NCBI RefSeq assembly: GCF_026914185.1
Contig: NC_070559.1
Span: forward strand, 4,314,001-4,378,000
Reading direction: 5' to 3'
From: Puccinia triticina
Taxonomy: Eukaryota; Basidiomycota; Pucciniomycetes; Pucciniales; Pucciniaceae
DNA length: 64,000 bases
The notes under the pieces are model-generated. The model searched no databases and was not told the DNA's origin. It saw nothing but the letters and a program-made list of their open reading frames with translations. Positions 1 to 14,370 of the stretch are shown here, piece by piece. Both the position numbers and the translations under genes were made by a program. Within the stretch, counting starts at the first letter, position 1. Every line of letters begins with the position of its first letter.

Positions 1-1137
1 GTTTCAGCAATACATGATCTATGGAAGTAAAAAAAGGAAAATTGGCATGGAATTTTCATTCTAGCCACGCAAGCTTGGGTTGATATGCTGCCTAAGGGAC
101 GCTCTCCAAAGGGGAGGCATTTGTAAAGTTGGACCTGTGGCCTGAGGACAGCCAAATTTTGGCAGAGAAATGATAAAAAATAAACTCAGCACAAAATTAA
201 AAATAAATAAATAAACTCTCTTTAATGCCTTTTGTCACAGTTGCAGCTGCCCATCTTGGGCATCTGCTGGATTTTTTTGGGGGAAATTTGGCCATAAATA
301 GCCTGCTCAGCAACTTCTTTTGCAAGGGCACTTGCAGGTTTGGGGAATTAGACTTTGCTGACCCTCAGGATTCTGCTCTTGTTGGATCAGGGAGAGTCCC
401 ACAGCTCTTGAAGTATCAAATTGTATTTTCAATGGAATATGTACATATTTGTAATTGGTGGCATGTATGGCTTATGATGTATGCCTTTTGCTATTTATGC
501 AATAAGGACCAGATTGATCCAACAGTTTATCTGGGCCTTCATTGGGCAGATTGCTCCAATTTCCAATACTTATCCATCCCCACAGTTTCATAATCCTATG
601 GAAATGTGGAGCTTTGAGCACCGTACATATACCAAACAATCACAAGCTTTTCAATGGTCTGGGAGGTGTGACCTGAATCAGAGTGCTTGTGGGTGATTTG
701 GGGGTTTTAATTCCCTCCCCAGCCAAATGGCTGGTTGCCCTTGCGCAAGATTTGGGACATTATATTCAAGTCCCTCCTTTGGGGTTGCTTTGCGCCTCCT
801 TGGAAGGAAGGGACTTGTGTTAAATTAGCCATAGATAGTGAAGTTTGAATCACCAATGGCCCTGAGAATGAAAGTTCAAAATATTGAAATCAAGTGGAAA
901 GAGCCACCACTTGTTGAGGAATGACTTTTCCTTGTTACTTGACTCTTAGGAAGCTAGGTGGCCTTCCACCTTGAGCTCATTCATTGATTTGAAGTCCCAA
1001 ATCTGCTTTGATATGCTGCTAAGTAGAAACCTGCCTGCTGCACCTCATTGGTTGAAGCCAAAATTCTCCCATGGGCCAAAATTTGCTGGCTTCCTGATTA
1101 CCAATCTCTGAAAAGACAAGTCAAGAATACAACAAGC
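1..1137. other. Intergenic DNA, no gene seen
   Basis: No coding region with family similarity or spliced structure was found. The short open frames at 225-696 show no domain and no codon structure. The sequence is AT-rich and unremarkable. Confidence 0.5.
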
Positions 1138-2847
1138 TACAGTCGTTACATTATTTAATGGGAATGGGAATTCAAGCTCCCAAAATTTCCCGCTAAAATA
1201 GTGCCAACTATATAGTTGAGTTATGCAGATACTCAAACAAAAGTTGTATGAGATATCCCACGGACCAGCAGTAGAGGGTATTGGGGGTATTGGGGGTCTG
1301 TAGAGATGGCCCCATGGGACCCGGGTACCCTTGCAGGACCGGGGTACGGGGTTGTTTTTTCTGAAAAACAGACACCTGGTACCGCACCTGGTACCGCCTG
1401 ACAGGGTACCGGCGGTACCTTATGGGGGTACCAGGGGTGGGGGCGTACTCGACAAGTCACACAGGTGCCCGAGGACGGCGTTGCGGGCGACTTTGTGTGT
1501 TCCGGCGAGGCCGGGGGTCTTGAATGCCAGGCTGGAGAGCCCGGCGGCTTTCAGCGAGGGGTGGGGCAGGGGCGAGGGGGCATTGGTGCGGGCAAGGAGG
1601 CCGGCGATCGGCGAGGGTGTGGCTGATTGGCTCGCGGCTGTTGGCGGGGACGGCGAGGGTGACGGAGGCGTAGTCGCCGAGGATGAGGCTCAGCGGGGCG
1701 GGGAAGACAAGCGAACGAGTCCTCTGCAGGCAGGGGCCCTGGTCAGAGCTGGGAATCCACTGACAACGCCGCCAGGGGACACCCAGCTCCACAACGCCCT
1801 GGCCGGAAGACAACGCCGCCTTGACCGACCGGGGTGAGGTACCAGGTACCAAAGTGGAGATCAGGAAGGAGTTGGTTGGCTTGGGAGGGCAAGGTCCCAA
1901 CTTCCCCGTCTGGCTGGCTGCGCGGGTGCGGGAGGCGGGTACCCGGGTACGCACCCGTTTTTTCACCAAAAGCGGACACCCAACACCGCATCCGGCACCG
2001 CCTGGCGGGTGCGCGGCGGGTACCTGAAGGCATTCCCTAGCCAACGGTACACCGCCGGTACACCCGGGTGTCTTCAGTTTTTTACCCCCAAAGCAGGCAC
2101 CTGGTACCACACCTGGTACCTCTGGGCTGGTGCGCTGGCGCACCAGAGGGTACCCTCCAGGCGGTACCAGGTACCCCCAAACCGGTACCGCGAGGCCATC
2201 TCTAGGGGTCTGGATAGACTTTTCCAATGCTCTGGGGCTGATACAATCTCTTGGATCAGTCCAAGAGGGAAGGAAGAGAAAATCTGACATGTGATAACTC
2301 CTCCCATACTCTTGGACCCTGGCAGTACATTGAACAGAAAGGTCCAAGAGGCAGGAGACTGGACATCACTCCTCCTGTCCTCTCCGACTGTTACATCCTG
2401 TTACATCCAATTGCTCCAAGAGGACAAGAGTACTGCCATCTCAATCCTCTTGGACCAATCAGTTTTATTGCTATTGCAACTTGAGAGAGGACCTCAGTAA
2501 TGATGTCCAGTCGCCTCCTCCTTCTCAGCCCAAAATATAATTACTGGTATTCTCTTCCCTCTTGGACCACTCCAGGAGGAAGTGCTCTTGGAATGATGTA
2601 TTTTATTGGCCCGGGAGCTCCGGAGGATTCCAACTCTTGGCTCCCATCTCTAAGGACAGAGATAAAGGACCCCCAATGTCCCGGGTCCCCAATATTGTTG
2701 CTGGATATCTCGTATTACATATCTCATATGTACATATGTCCAACTCTGTGTGATATGTGCATAACTCAAATATATAGTTTTCACTATTTTACGGGGAAAT
2801 TTTGGGAGCTTGAATTCTCATTCACATTAAATAATGTAACAACTGTA
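1138..2847. mobile_element. Tc1/mariner-like non-autonomous element with long terminal inverted repeats
   Basis: The left end (from 1140, CAGTCGTTACATTATTTAAT) is the inverted copy of the right end (to 2845). The arms match for about 100 bp with scattered substitutions. Each end is flanked by TA (1138-1139 and 2846-2847), the usual Tc1/mariner target duplication. The interior carries no transposase. About 1300-2200 is a GC-rich block dense in GGTACC and its variants. Open frames inside are compositional, not genes. The superfamily call rests on TIR start CAGT plus TA only. Confidence 0.65.
1300..2200. repeat. GGTACC-rich palindromic block inside the Tc1/mariner-like element
   Basis: More than fifteen GGTACC, GGTACCG or GGGTACCC motifs occur in 900 bp, spaced irregularly and on both strands. 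Composition is far more GC-rich than the flanks. Similar motifs recur at 10.7-11.1 kb, 30.1-30.7 kb and 41.5-42.1 kb. No protein was recognised. Confidence 0.6.
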
Positions 2848-3972
2848 AGTGCACACCAGGGGTGATTTTGATGCACTCTCCAGACATTGCCATACCATAC
2901 CCTTTTTCCAGAACTGTGCTGGATGCTTTTGGTAAAAGTAGTGTAATAAATAATCAAAAATGCATGAACTCATCCACAACTGTTCTGAAACTGATCCTGG
3001 ACTCATCCATAAATCATCAAGAAGTCATGCAGAACTCAATCAGAACTCAATCAGAACACGGTTGAAACCACTAAGACACAATGGCCACAATTAAATCATA
3101 ACTCAATTTGACCTATTTGTTGATTGGGATGATTTATTGGTTCAATTCATATCATTCACATGCTCATGAAGGTGTTCATTGTTTTCACTTTGCTAATTTT
3201 TCCCTCATGTGTGCGCGTAAAAGATTGTTACAAATTGCAGGCTGGGCCTCTTTCAGATCATCAACACATACACACCGGCTAGAATGATGTGAAAGGCCCA
3301 CCTGAATTTTCATATTTCCCTAAAAGAAAGGCAGGTATTAGCTATAATTGAGCCAAAAAAGGATGGAAATAGGGTGAAAGTATGTGTCAAGTCAAACTTT
3401 GAGGTTTGTGGTACCAGATTTCAGCTAAACAACCTGGCTTATTAACACATATAAGCTCATGAGTCATATTTCTGGTTTTTTGTTTTCCAATGTCTCCATG
3501 CACATGCATGTGAGCCGTTTTTCATTTTGACAATGTCACCTTCTTTTACGCGCGTACATTGGGGTGACAGATCACTGGAGGGGCCTTTCACAGCTCCATG
3601 ACAAGTAAAAACTGGCCAGAATTCCATTAAAGCCCCAGCTAGTCACATTTATGTTGTGTGAAACCCCTTGCACATGGAGAAATTGATCAACATGAATTAA
3701 CCATAAATGATTGATAATTAGGCATTGAGTAAATATCATTTCATTATAGGTTGTAATTGAGTTATCCTTAAAGAATGAAACAGTTCTATACAACATTGCA
3801 TGAGGTCCTGTGATACTTCCTCATAAATCATGACAGACTTCCCATTGACTTCTGAATAATTTATCAATCATTTCCTAATACACATCTGACTGAAATCAGA
3901 CCCAGAACAACATAAAATTACAGTCAGGCACTCTCTGGAGAGTGCGTCAAATTCTCCCCTGGTGTGCACATA
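2846..3972. mobile_element. Second TA-flanked inverted-repeat element, abutting the first
   Basis: GTGCACACCAGGGG begins at 2849 and its inverted copy ends at 3969. The arms extend inward with substitutions through the GCACTCTCCAGA motif. Inner inverted matches around 3210-3235 and 3540-3565 share GCGCGTAAAAG, so the element is largely palindromic. Flanking TA at 2846-2847 and 3971-3972 is compatible with Tc1/mariner insertion, but the outermost TIR base differs between ends, so the exact boundary is uncertain. No gene is inside. Confidence 0.55.
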
Positions 3973-4326
3973 TTGCAACAAAAGCTTCAACCAAGCAAAA
4001 TCACACCTTCTATTCTTGCACATGAAGTATACTTGTCAAAATATTCCTGCCAAATATAAATCTGCTTGCTTAGAAAGGTTGAAGAGAAAGAGTTGAAAAG
4101 TAAAAGTGTTGCTGTCAAGACTCAAATCCTCCAATGACAAAAATGGCCAAATGATATCTTTTTTGATCCCTTCCGATAGCAAGCCCATGAGCTAATCAGT
4201 GGAATACTACTTCTTCCATTATCAAATGGTAAGACTCAGATAATTCACAAGTAGGTTGTCAAAGCTCTAGCTCTAATTTACCATTTACAATTCTAGAGAT
4301 TTATTTTCAAGGATATCAGTCTGAAC

Positions 4327-4485
4327 TAGCACTGCAAAAAAAACTGATACTCACTCCAAGCTGCCATTGTGAATCCATCTAACCTTGAGTAAGGCTGGTG
4401 TAACACCACAAGCTTCCTCAGAGTTACCACATGTCAACTGCTCACAGTTGACACAGTTTTTTTTTTTTTTTTTTTTGCAGTGTAG
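4327..4485. mobile_element. 153-bp MITE with CACTGCAAAA termini
   Basis: The element runs from 4330 to 4482. It begins CACTGCAAAAAA and ends in a long T tract followed by GCAGTG, so the ends are inverted repeats. It is flanked by TAG on both sides (4327-4329, 4483-4485), a 3-bp target duplication. A related but rearranged copy lies at about 42885-43105. The central sequence has a self-complementary CAACTGCTCACAGTTG stem. Confidence 0.6.
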
Positions 4486-5139
4486 AACAACAAGGTCTTT
4501 GATGTTGATGCAATCAATACCAACCCCAAAAAGGATTCAAACTGGTCAAAGACCACATGTTTTGATCTACTTGCAAATGTTTTGCCTTCATGTATCATTT
4601 GAAAGTTTCATTTATAAGCAAAAAAACAGTTGTTTTATGATTTTCCCAAAGAAATAATTGGTGCCCGACCCCCAGCCAAAGATGCTAGCTTGTGGAAGTT
4701 TGGAGGTGCCTGTGTGGAACTCTGTCCATGCCAGGCGGCGGCAGTTGTTGGAGGGGAAATTTGGGGGAATTCCCTCCGGGGATTGGTTGCAGAGAAATTG
4801 GGGATCAGGGAGCGATGAGGTATGGAGGGGGTTGATTTACGACGGCGGTGAGCGCGTGTCGGCGCGGTTGTTTGTTGAGAGAGGAAAGAACCAAGAAGGA
4901 ATGCTGGTTCAAGGCGCCTGCAGGAGGGATTAAGAAAGTTTGAGGGGATGGGAGAATTTTGGGGAAGGCGAGGATCGTCGGAGTGCGCCGGAAGGCAGGA
5001 TCAGAATGGCATCAGAAGGATCAAGGGGTACGCCACGTGCGACGTGCGTGATAACAGAGAGGGCCGATGGGTCGTTGGGAACAACAAGGAAACTTAGAAG
5101 GGGACGCTCAAAACACGCTGGTAGTGATGATTGATAAGA
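4486..5139. other. Intergenic, GC-richer stretch without a clear gene
   Basis: About 4650-5140 is GC-richer and open in several frames, but no frame is long or shows a known domain. It could be the remnant of a degenerate coding sequence; nothing can be assigned. Confidence 0.3.
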
Positions 5140-5560
5140 TTTTTTTTTGATGGAAAAATTTGGTTCAGAGTTAATCCCATGCCGCCCCATGATATCATCT
5201 GAGTTCAAGCTGAACTCAGACCCTGGGGTTGTGACATGCTGCGGAACAGCTCATCATGCCCCGGGCGCACAACAAGCAAGAGAACAGGAAAGAAAAACAA
5301 CACCAACAAAACAGACAAAACACCAAACAAGAAAGAAAACCAACCCATCCCATAACCAACCATCCAACACGCACATATGAGAAACAGAACAAGGGATGAG
5401 AAAAGGAAATAAAAGAACAGAAAGAAAGAGCCAATAAAAAAAAGGAAACAACACCACATAGAAGGGAAGGGAACCGTTGATCCTCCAACCGTCTTGAAGA
5501 CCATTGCAAGTTTTGAAGTTGACCCCGCGTGTACCGGATAGCGCACCACACAGGCTAGCG
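5140..5560 (-). repeat. Dispersed repeat with long pyrimidine tract (copy 1)
   Basis: On the minus strand this contains a TTTC/TTTG-rich tract followed by a conserved block reading GAGTTCAGCTTGAACTCAGA. The same block and the same tract order occur in the opposite orientation at about 47960-48450. Hydrophobic open frames here come from the pyrimidine tract and are not considered genes. Confidence 0.5.
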
Positions 5561-6364
5561 TGCACTTTTTCAAAATTGGAACCAACAACCATGCCCATGG
5601 GGAAAGGAAAATCTGGTTGCAATATGTCACTCAGGTCACTCAAATAGATGTCACAAGAATTTATACCTGTAACAGCGGTGGGCAGATACGTTATCCAAAA
5701 TTCCGCATTTTTGGTTTGTAAATTTGAATTTTGCACACAAAGGTTCAAGTTATCAGCAGGATTTAAAGATCAGGGCTTTGTAACACCATTATCTTCAATT
5801 TGTGCCAAAAATATCACATTTTTATAGAGTAATTTTCTCCTAATCATTGATTAGGCAAAATATTTCCAGTTATCTGTAACAAAGGTGGGTAGTTGTTGCT
5901 ACAGTAACGCGTAACATAACGATAATGTAACGTTTTTTGGCCGTTATCGTTCTTGTTACCAGTAATGGCAGTGGGATATCAATATCACACCAAGAGTTTT
6001 TTTTTTGTGACAGCCGTTACTATATCTGAGCGCGTAGCGACAGATATTGGGAAAGATAACAAGCAATAAAAAGCCAAAATAGGGCCAATTTGGCCTTTTA
6101 TTGCTCAATAACGTGTTATCCACTGGATAACGTGTTACTTTACTGGTAACGGTGTGGTGTTCCATATGCGTGACAATGCCAAAAGCCCATTGCAGAGGTA
6201 TTATAGTAGAGGGAGTGTGTAATACAGTGCGGGGGAAGTAGGGAAGAAGGAGCAAGATGGGAGGAGAGGCCTTGACCCTCAACATTGGGAATGGAACAGG
6301 TTGGACAGTGGATGCAGAGTGTGTGGAAGAGGATGGAAGATGGCTTGGTTGCATAGCAACACAT

Positions 6365-6815
6365 GACATCATGCAGCGCAGTACATGCATGAAAGTGCTG
6401 TGTAGCTCAAGCGCCTCATGCAGCATATATCCCTCATTGTTTGTACGCATAGTACAGCATATGCAGGTAGATAAGCTGTACAGGAAGTGTCTCCCGCAGC
6501 ATAAATCCCTCATTGTTTGTACATGTAGCACAGCATATGCAGGCAGATAAGCTGTACAGGAAGTGTCTCCTGCAGCATAAATCTCTCATTGTTTGTACAT
6601 GAAGCACATCATATGCAGGTAGATAAGATGTACAGGAGGCATCTCCTGCAGCATAAATCCCTCATTGTTTGTAAGGCAGTGCAGCACACGCATGCAGATG
6701 CTGTGTAGTTGAGTGTCTCCTGCAGCATAAACCCCTCGTTGTTTGTACATGCAGCGCAGTAAATGCATGAGAGGCTGTGTAGTTGAGATCCCCTGCAGCA
6801 ATAATCCCTCATGGG
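6365..6815. repeat. 76-bp tandem repeat, about six units
   Basis: The motif GCAGCATAAATCCCTCATTG recurs at about 6418, 6494, 6570, 6646, 6720 and 6795, giving a period of 74-76 bp. Units differ by a few substitutions. Each unit also carries a TGTACATG/CAGCATATGCAG segment. It lies inside the 5673-7912 element. Confidence 0.75.
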
Positions 6816-6824
6816 GAGCTTCCC

Positions 6825-6885
6825 TGGAGCAAAAATCCCTCACCCTTCAATATATAAGGAGGCCTCTTTCCCCCCCTCATCAGAT
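6825..6885 (+). promoter_or_regulatory. LTR-type core promoter module with TATA box
   Basis: AAAAATCCCTCACCC is followed by CAATATATAAGG and a pyrimidine-rich run. The same order (CTAAAATCCCTCAC, then TATATAAGGAGCTCTC, then a C-rich tract) appears at about 39205-39255, 51045-51105 and 63035-63095, which points to the core promoter of one LTR retrotransposon group. Confidence 0.45.
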
Positions 6886-6917
6886 CTTTTCCCCATCAGC
6901 CTACAGAGGTTTGGTCA

Positions 6918-7215
6918 CAGTGGTTAGTTTAGTTACAGTGGTAGTTTAGTGGTATTTTAGTGGTAGTGGTAGTGGTAGTGGTAGTGTTAAGTTTGAGTCA
7001 GTAGTAGTAGTAGTAGTCAGGAGCTCTAGTAGTAATTAAAGTGCCTTATCAAGAGATTGTTAAGGAAGAGATTATTACCAACTTCATCAACAACAATTAT
7101 AACAAGTAGTAGTAGTGTAGTAGCAACCAGGAGCTCTAGTATTGATTAAAGTGCCTTATCAAGAGATTGCTTAAGGAAGAGATCATTACCAACCTTCTCA
7201 TCAACAACCCAACAT
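6918..7215. repeat. GTAGTG microsatellite and a duplicated ~110-bp unit
   Basis: 6918-7015 is an imperfect GTAGTG/GTAGTA run. The next 200 bp contain two copies of a unit that starts CAGGAGCTCTAGTA and includes AAAGTGCCTTATCAAGAGAT. Confidence 0.65.
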
Positions 7216-7919
7216 CAACAACAATTGTATTTTACATAATTGATCCCACTGGATTACATTATCCCTCCAGCATCAGAAGTTGTAACAGATCTGCAAGAAT
7301 AGTGATTTGAGGAATCTAGGTCTGATAGAGATTACTATACAAAAGTAAGATCTATCTTGGAATCAGCCACATCTTTATAAATATTGATTACAAGACTCTT
7401 AGTTATTTGCATAGTACCATTAGAGGGGCAGGTCTTTCAAACCACCCGTAAGTTGTAATAGCCTTTCAACCTATTAGCAATTTATTTCCCCCTCAGAGGA
7501 TATTTTCACCAAATAAACATTTAGTGTCCCACAAGAGTCCTACAACGGCCTCAAAAAAAGAGGCCTGTTACGTTACGCGTGATGCCGCTGTTTGCACGTT
7601 ACTGCTAACAATAACGGCGCAAAAAGTAACGGCAGGTAGTTACTTTACAAAAATCCTGCAGATATCGTAAAGTAAAGTAACTACCCACCGTTGTCTGTAA
7701 CTTAGTTACAGATAACTGAAAATCTGTCGTGTAATCAATGATTAGAAGAAAATTACTCAAGAAACATGGGATTTTTTTTGTTGAGATTCAAGATAATAGT
7801 GTTACAAAGCCCTGATCTTTAAATCCTGCTGATAACTTGAACCTTTGTGTGCAAAATTCAAATTTACAAACCAAAAATGTGGAATTTTGGATAATGTATC
7901 TGCCCACCGCTGCCTGTAA

Positions 7920-8241
7920 CTTGCTTCTTCCAGCTGTTTCCCACCACACTCAAGACAGGCATATATAAGATCATGCAAACCTCCACCCTGGGCTCTTCAT
8001 GGCAAGACTTGCATAGCCTTGGAAGGCAGAGAGCTGGTGAATATCTGCCAAGCCGGCAGTATCCAATGCATCCCAATTTTGAACACTCTAACTATAAGAA
8101 AAACTCTAGAAACTTCCAGCAGCCGATATACAGAAAGTCAAAGAAGCTTGGGGTGATACTCAAGCCTTTATCAGGGCCATTTCATCTCAGATTCAATGCA
8201 CAGTCACTGTGCACATTGCAAAGTGGCTGTATGTGAAAGGA
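7920..8241. other. Intergenic, nothing recognised
   Basis: Short open frames only. A TATATAAG motif near 7962 has no gene attached to it. Confidence 0.4.
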
Positions 8242-8469
8242 TAAGGCCCTGTTTGGCAGCGTCATCTTACGCAGCGTAATAATAGGAAACATGCTACATT
8301 ACATATGGTAAAACATGTCTTTTTAGGATAATCTTTTGAAAGTAAACCCTCATAAGGCTTGGCAGTCTACTTCCAAAAGATCAGGCAGAAAAGTAGTGTC
8401 TTACACAATGTAGGAGGACATGGCAAGATTGTTTATTGCGTAATAATCACGCTGCCAAACAGGGCCTAA
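8242..8469. mobile_element. 222-bp PIF/Harbinger-like MITE
   Basis: The element is 8245-8466, bounded by GGCCCTGTTTGGCAGCGT and its inverted copy, with TAA on both sides (8242-8244, 8467-8469). TIR and 3-bp TWA-type duplication fit PIF/Harbinger-derived MITEs as known in fungi and plants. There is no coding capacity. Confidence 0.75.
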
Positions 8470-9018
8470 GAGATAATCATGTGTTAAGGGACACCAGGGA
8501 CCAAAACAAAGGTGGCTAGATATTGTGCATTTTCAAAATGAAAAATGTGAATGCCTTTCCAATCTTCATCTATGCCCTTGATTGGACGTAGCCTGTGGGC
8601 TACCCGCAGGCCACCCGCGTGGCCCATCTTTCCCAAAGCGGTTCAGGCTGGATACAAGATTGGGATGTCTTGACCCGGCCCGGCCTGTCCAGAATTCAAG
8701 CGGGTTAAGCCAGGCTAGCCCGCAGGCAGCTCGCTCCCGGCGAATTATCATCCTCAATTGGAAGTGTCTGCAAAGCGGACAGCTAAACGGGTTTGACTTG
8801 ACTCTGCTTGCCAGCACATTCAAAAGAAGTAAAGAAATGTATAACAGACCCATGTTGGGTTTGACTCCTACCTCACCCATGATCAGTTCTCCAGTCAAGC
8901 ATGTCTTAAAAGTTCAGCTGCTAAAGCAAAGAACCATACTGTTGATAACTACAATCCAATTCTTGTATGGCCTGGTTGAAAGTAAATGTAGGATGAAATG
9001 GTTGGTGTGGGTTGGTGT
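8470..9018. other. Intergenic, downstream of the RING gene
   Basis: Around 8585-8735 there are GCCCGCAGGC/GCGGGTAGCC-type short inverted repeats. No gene was recognised. Confidence 0.4.
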
Positions 9019-10068
9019 TTAACAACTTGTTGGCCCCTTTAGATAATCAAGATATAGCAAAAAAAGCATAAACAAGGAATATATGGCCATTTGTTTAAAT
9101 CCACACGCATGCACGAGTCTGTAGATTGGCGGGTGTGCAATGAGTGCGACCCTGTTTTCCAATGCCGGGGCTTCTTCTCCCAAGACCGATCGCCGACAAA
9201 CCGGGCAAACGGGCTCTATTCTCTTGGCTTCCTCGATGCAGATTTTGTGGAATTCATGGCCACACCCCTCCCATGATGTGATTTTTTCACCTGATCCCCA
9301 TTCCGCCAAGCAGATTGGGCAAGTGTCGGGTACATCAGCAATAATGTTCCTATTGTGTTCCGGATGAGATGAGCTCAATATTAAAGGCTCTCGGTTTTCT
9401 TCTGAATTCTATGAACGATAGCCACATGGTTCAGTCAAAATGAATCTTTCATCAGAAGCAATCCAGGACGGTAACTTACCCGAGGATTGGATGGGCGAGC
9501 TAAGCCCGCGACTTGTCTTTGCGGCTCATGATCTGAAGTAGAGCTAGCTGTTTCGAAGTCTTGTGAGCTAGTAAAATCTTGGCCTTCTTTCAAACCAACC
9601 CGATTCAGTTGGTCAAGATGATCCATCGCCAAGCACCTTCCAACGAAAAGCTGTCAAAAAATAAAGCATCATGCATTGTCTCAGACTCTACAACAACAAC
9701 AAAAAGGAAAAGTAATGAATGGTTCACCGTTCCATATACCAGGTAAAGAATCAACCGGGCCGCCATGGGAAACATTGAAATATGAACGGCTTGAACGGCA
9801 AATGGTTTGGGTTGAACGATCGGATTAAAAGCCGAGCAGATTGTCAAAAAGCAAGTGTCTCCTCTTCGATTTCAAGCTCACTGAAGGTGGATACGCAAGG
9901 ATTTGCTTGAAAGACGGAGGATCCTGGAACGGAAAGAAGCATGTGAGATGGGACCTCTATTCTATAGCGTATCCCATGTGGCGCCTGAGGACAAACCCAC
10001 GAATAGTCGACTTTGAATGAATAGTCTGACACATGGAAAAGGGTCGGAAGAAGGGCTGTGTAATTAGA
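9019..10068 (-). CDS. RING-H2 finger membrane protein (5' end unresolved)
   Basis: Four exons can be joined in phase on the minus strand: 10068-9882, 9789-9740, 9650-9480 and 9408-9019. Introns are 92, 89 and 71 nt; the last two start GTATAT and GTAAGT, the first ends in AAG. The last exon has a C-x2-C (CPIC), then GCGHEFH supplying C-x-H-x2-H, then CPVC, which is a complete RING-H2 pattern typical of E3 ubiquitin ligases. A hydrophobic stretch near the C-terminus (MAIYSLFMLFLLYLDYL) and another around RLILYLLFV suggest membrane association. The first modelled exon has no ATG in frame, so at least one upstream exon is missing; an open segment at about 10310-10600 minus is a candidate. Substrate unknown. 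Confidence 0.6.
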
Positions 10069-11583
10069 CTGCAGTGATGCACATGTACTCAACTTTACCC
10101 TCAACCATCTTTAATCCCGCGAACTCCCGCGAATCAAGGAGAATGGGGGTGCTCCAACAAGGCCCAAACCAACTCTGCTGCATGAGCCAACTCGGGCGGA
10201 ATTCATCAAGCCGTTATATGCCGTTGTTATTGGAATGACGATGCCATTTCGTTCTCCCTTCTTCTGGCAGGAACAAGAGTATTGAAAAATTTACATTTCC
10301 CCCTCATAACCAAGTGTCACTCTGACTGTATGGAGAAACGGTTGATGTTTGTAGCGTGTCTAGAGCCGCGCCGATGGCAGATTTGAAGAGGTAGTGGATT
10401 CGCGTTTTAGGATAAAAGTGTAACCAGCAAGCAATGTGGAAGCCGATGTTCCAAGAAGTGTATGTGGTTTCAGTCTCAGACCAGCAAGTGAAGTCGGCCA
10501 GCGTGATCACGCGTCCGGGAGAAGCAAATAGCCCCAGGAACGTCAGCGAGATGTCTGCGGATCCAATGGTGCAGCGGTCAACTCAGAGCCCTCGCAGAGG
10601 ATGGTGACCGTAGAGGGTTCCATCCTGCTTTCTTATTCATTGCTCGCGTGCCTTCCTCGGCAAGTTGCACGGCTGCATTGTCGTTGTTGGGGGGCTTTAC
10701 ATATCCGCCAAGAGCCTGTGAGCTTTGTCAGGCTTTGTCCCTCGGCGCCCGGGGCAGCACGTCCCGGCTACTGAGGAGGAATCCTCCGCGGTGATCCGGT
10801 ACAAGGTGCCGGCCACCGAGGTGGGATCCTACTCAAGGTGTACCGGCTATCGGCGAGGAATTATACTTGGTGATCCGGTACCAGTTATACCAATTACCCT
10901 GGAGCAGTTCTTTTAACTTTGGCCACCCGGGAGATGGTGCACCCGATTTATCGTTTGCCCTAGCGGACTCTTTGACGACCCGGCGGCAAGCCCTCAACAA
11001 CCCGGTACAAACTGCATCCTCCCGGCAAGAAGCCATCCTCCTCGAAACCCGGTACTGCTTGTACCGGGTCGGCGAAGAGGACTCCTCCTGGACAGGAAAG
11101 TCCATGAATCGAGGCCAACACCGTCACATATTTCCGGCAAAGACAACACAGAAATCACCACTGCAATCTGCCCAAACCATGCGGAAATAAATAAATAAAC
11201 ACGATCACCGACTATGTATTTCATGAGTTTGTATAAAGAGAACCAAATGAGAAAGAGTCACGGAGGCCAAGTCCATCTAATAGACGCAAAGAAAGAAAGA
11301 AAAGGAAGCGTATGGAGAAAGGAGAGACCCAGAACGTGCTAATAAATATATAAATAAATATGTATGTACGTGTTCGAGGCAGACTAAGAGAATATAAATA
11401 GGAAGAGGGAGGGAGAGAGAGGTTCATTGGCCTCGGATCCGACGCATAGACTTGCGAGAAAAGTAGGAACACACGCGTCCACTGCCACATACATACACAC
11501 TCAAGGAAAACCACCTCTCTTAGTTTGCACAAAAAAAACAAAATCCTCTCAGAGTGCGTTTGTTTTTTTGCTGTTCAGTTACC
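10069..11583. other. Region between RING gene and GFA1
   Basis: On the minus strand, about 10310-10600 has an open segment with a plausible protein feel (motif TLADFTCWSETETTY) that may be a 5' exon of the RING gene; the junction could not be placed. About 10730-11110 holds repeated CCGGTACC-type motifs and short palindromes (GAGGAGGAATCCTCC). Nothing else was recognised; 11110-11583 likely includes the GFA1 3' UTR. Confidence 0.35.

Positions 11584-14370
<2,787 letters not shown>

Larger units (their letters stand above)
5666..7919. mobile_element. 2.2-kb foldback DNA element with 7-bp target duplication
   Basis: The element is 5673-7912. Its ends are CAGCGGTGGGCAGATA and the exact inverted copy, and the arms remain highly similar for about 250 bp. 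CCTGTAA flanks both sides (5666-5672 and 7913-7919); an 8-bp duplication is possible if the terminal C is counted. TIR style resembles hAT elements. The interior has no transposase but holds a 76-bp tandem repeat, a GTAGTG microsatellite and an LTR-like promoter block. Non-autonomous, probably mobilised in trans. Confidence 0.7.

Noticed and set aside
1331..2347. Long open frames on both strands in the GGTACC block
   Set aside because: Open on both strands because of GC-rich composition; no codon structure or domain, and the block lies between transposon ends.
5205..5748. Hydrophobic minus-strand frames resembling membrane proteins
   Set aside because: The hydrophobicity comes from a TTT/TTC tract within a dispersed repeat whose second copy at 48 kb has unrelated frames.
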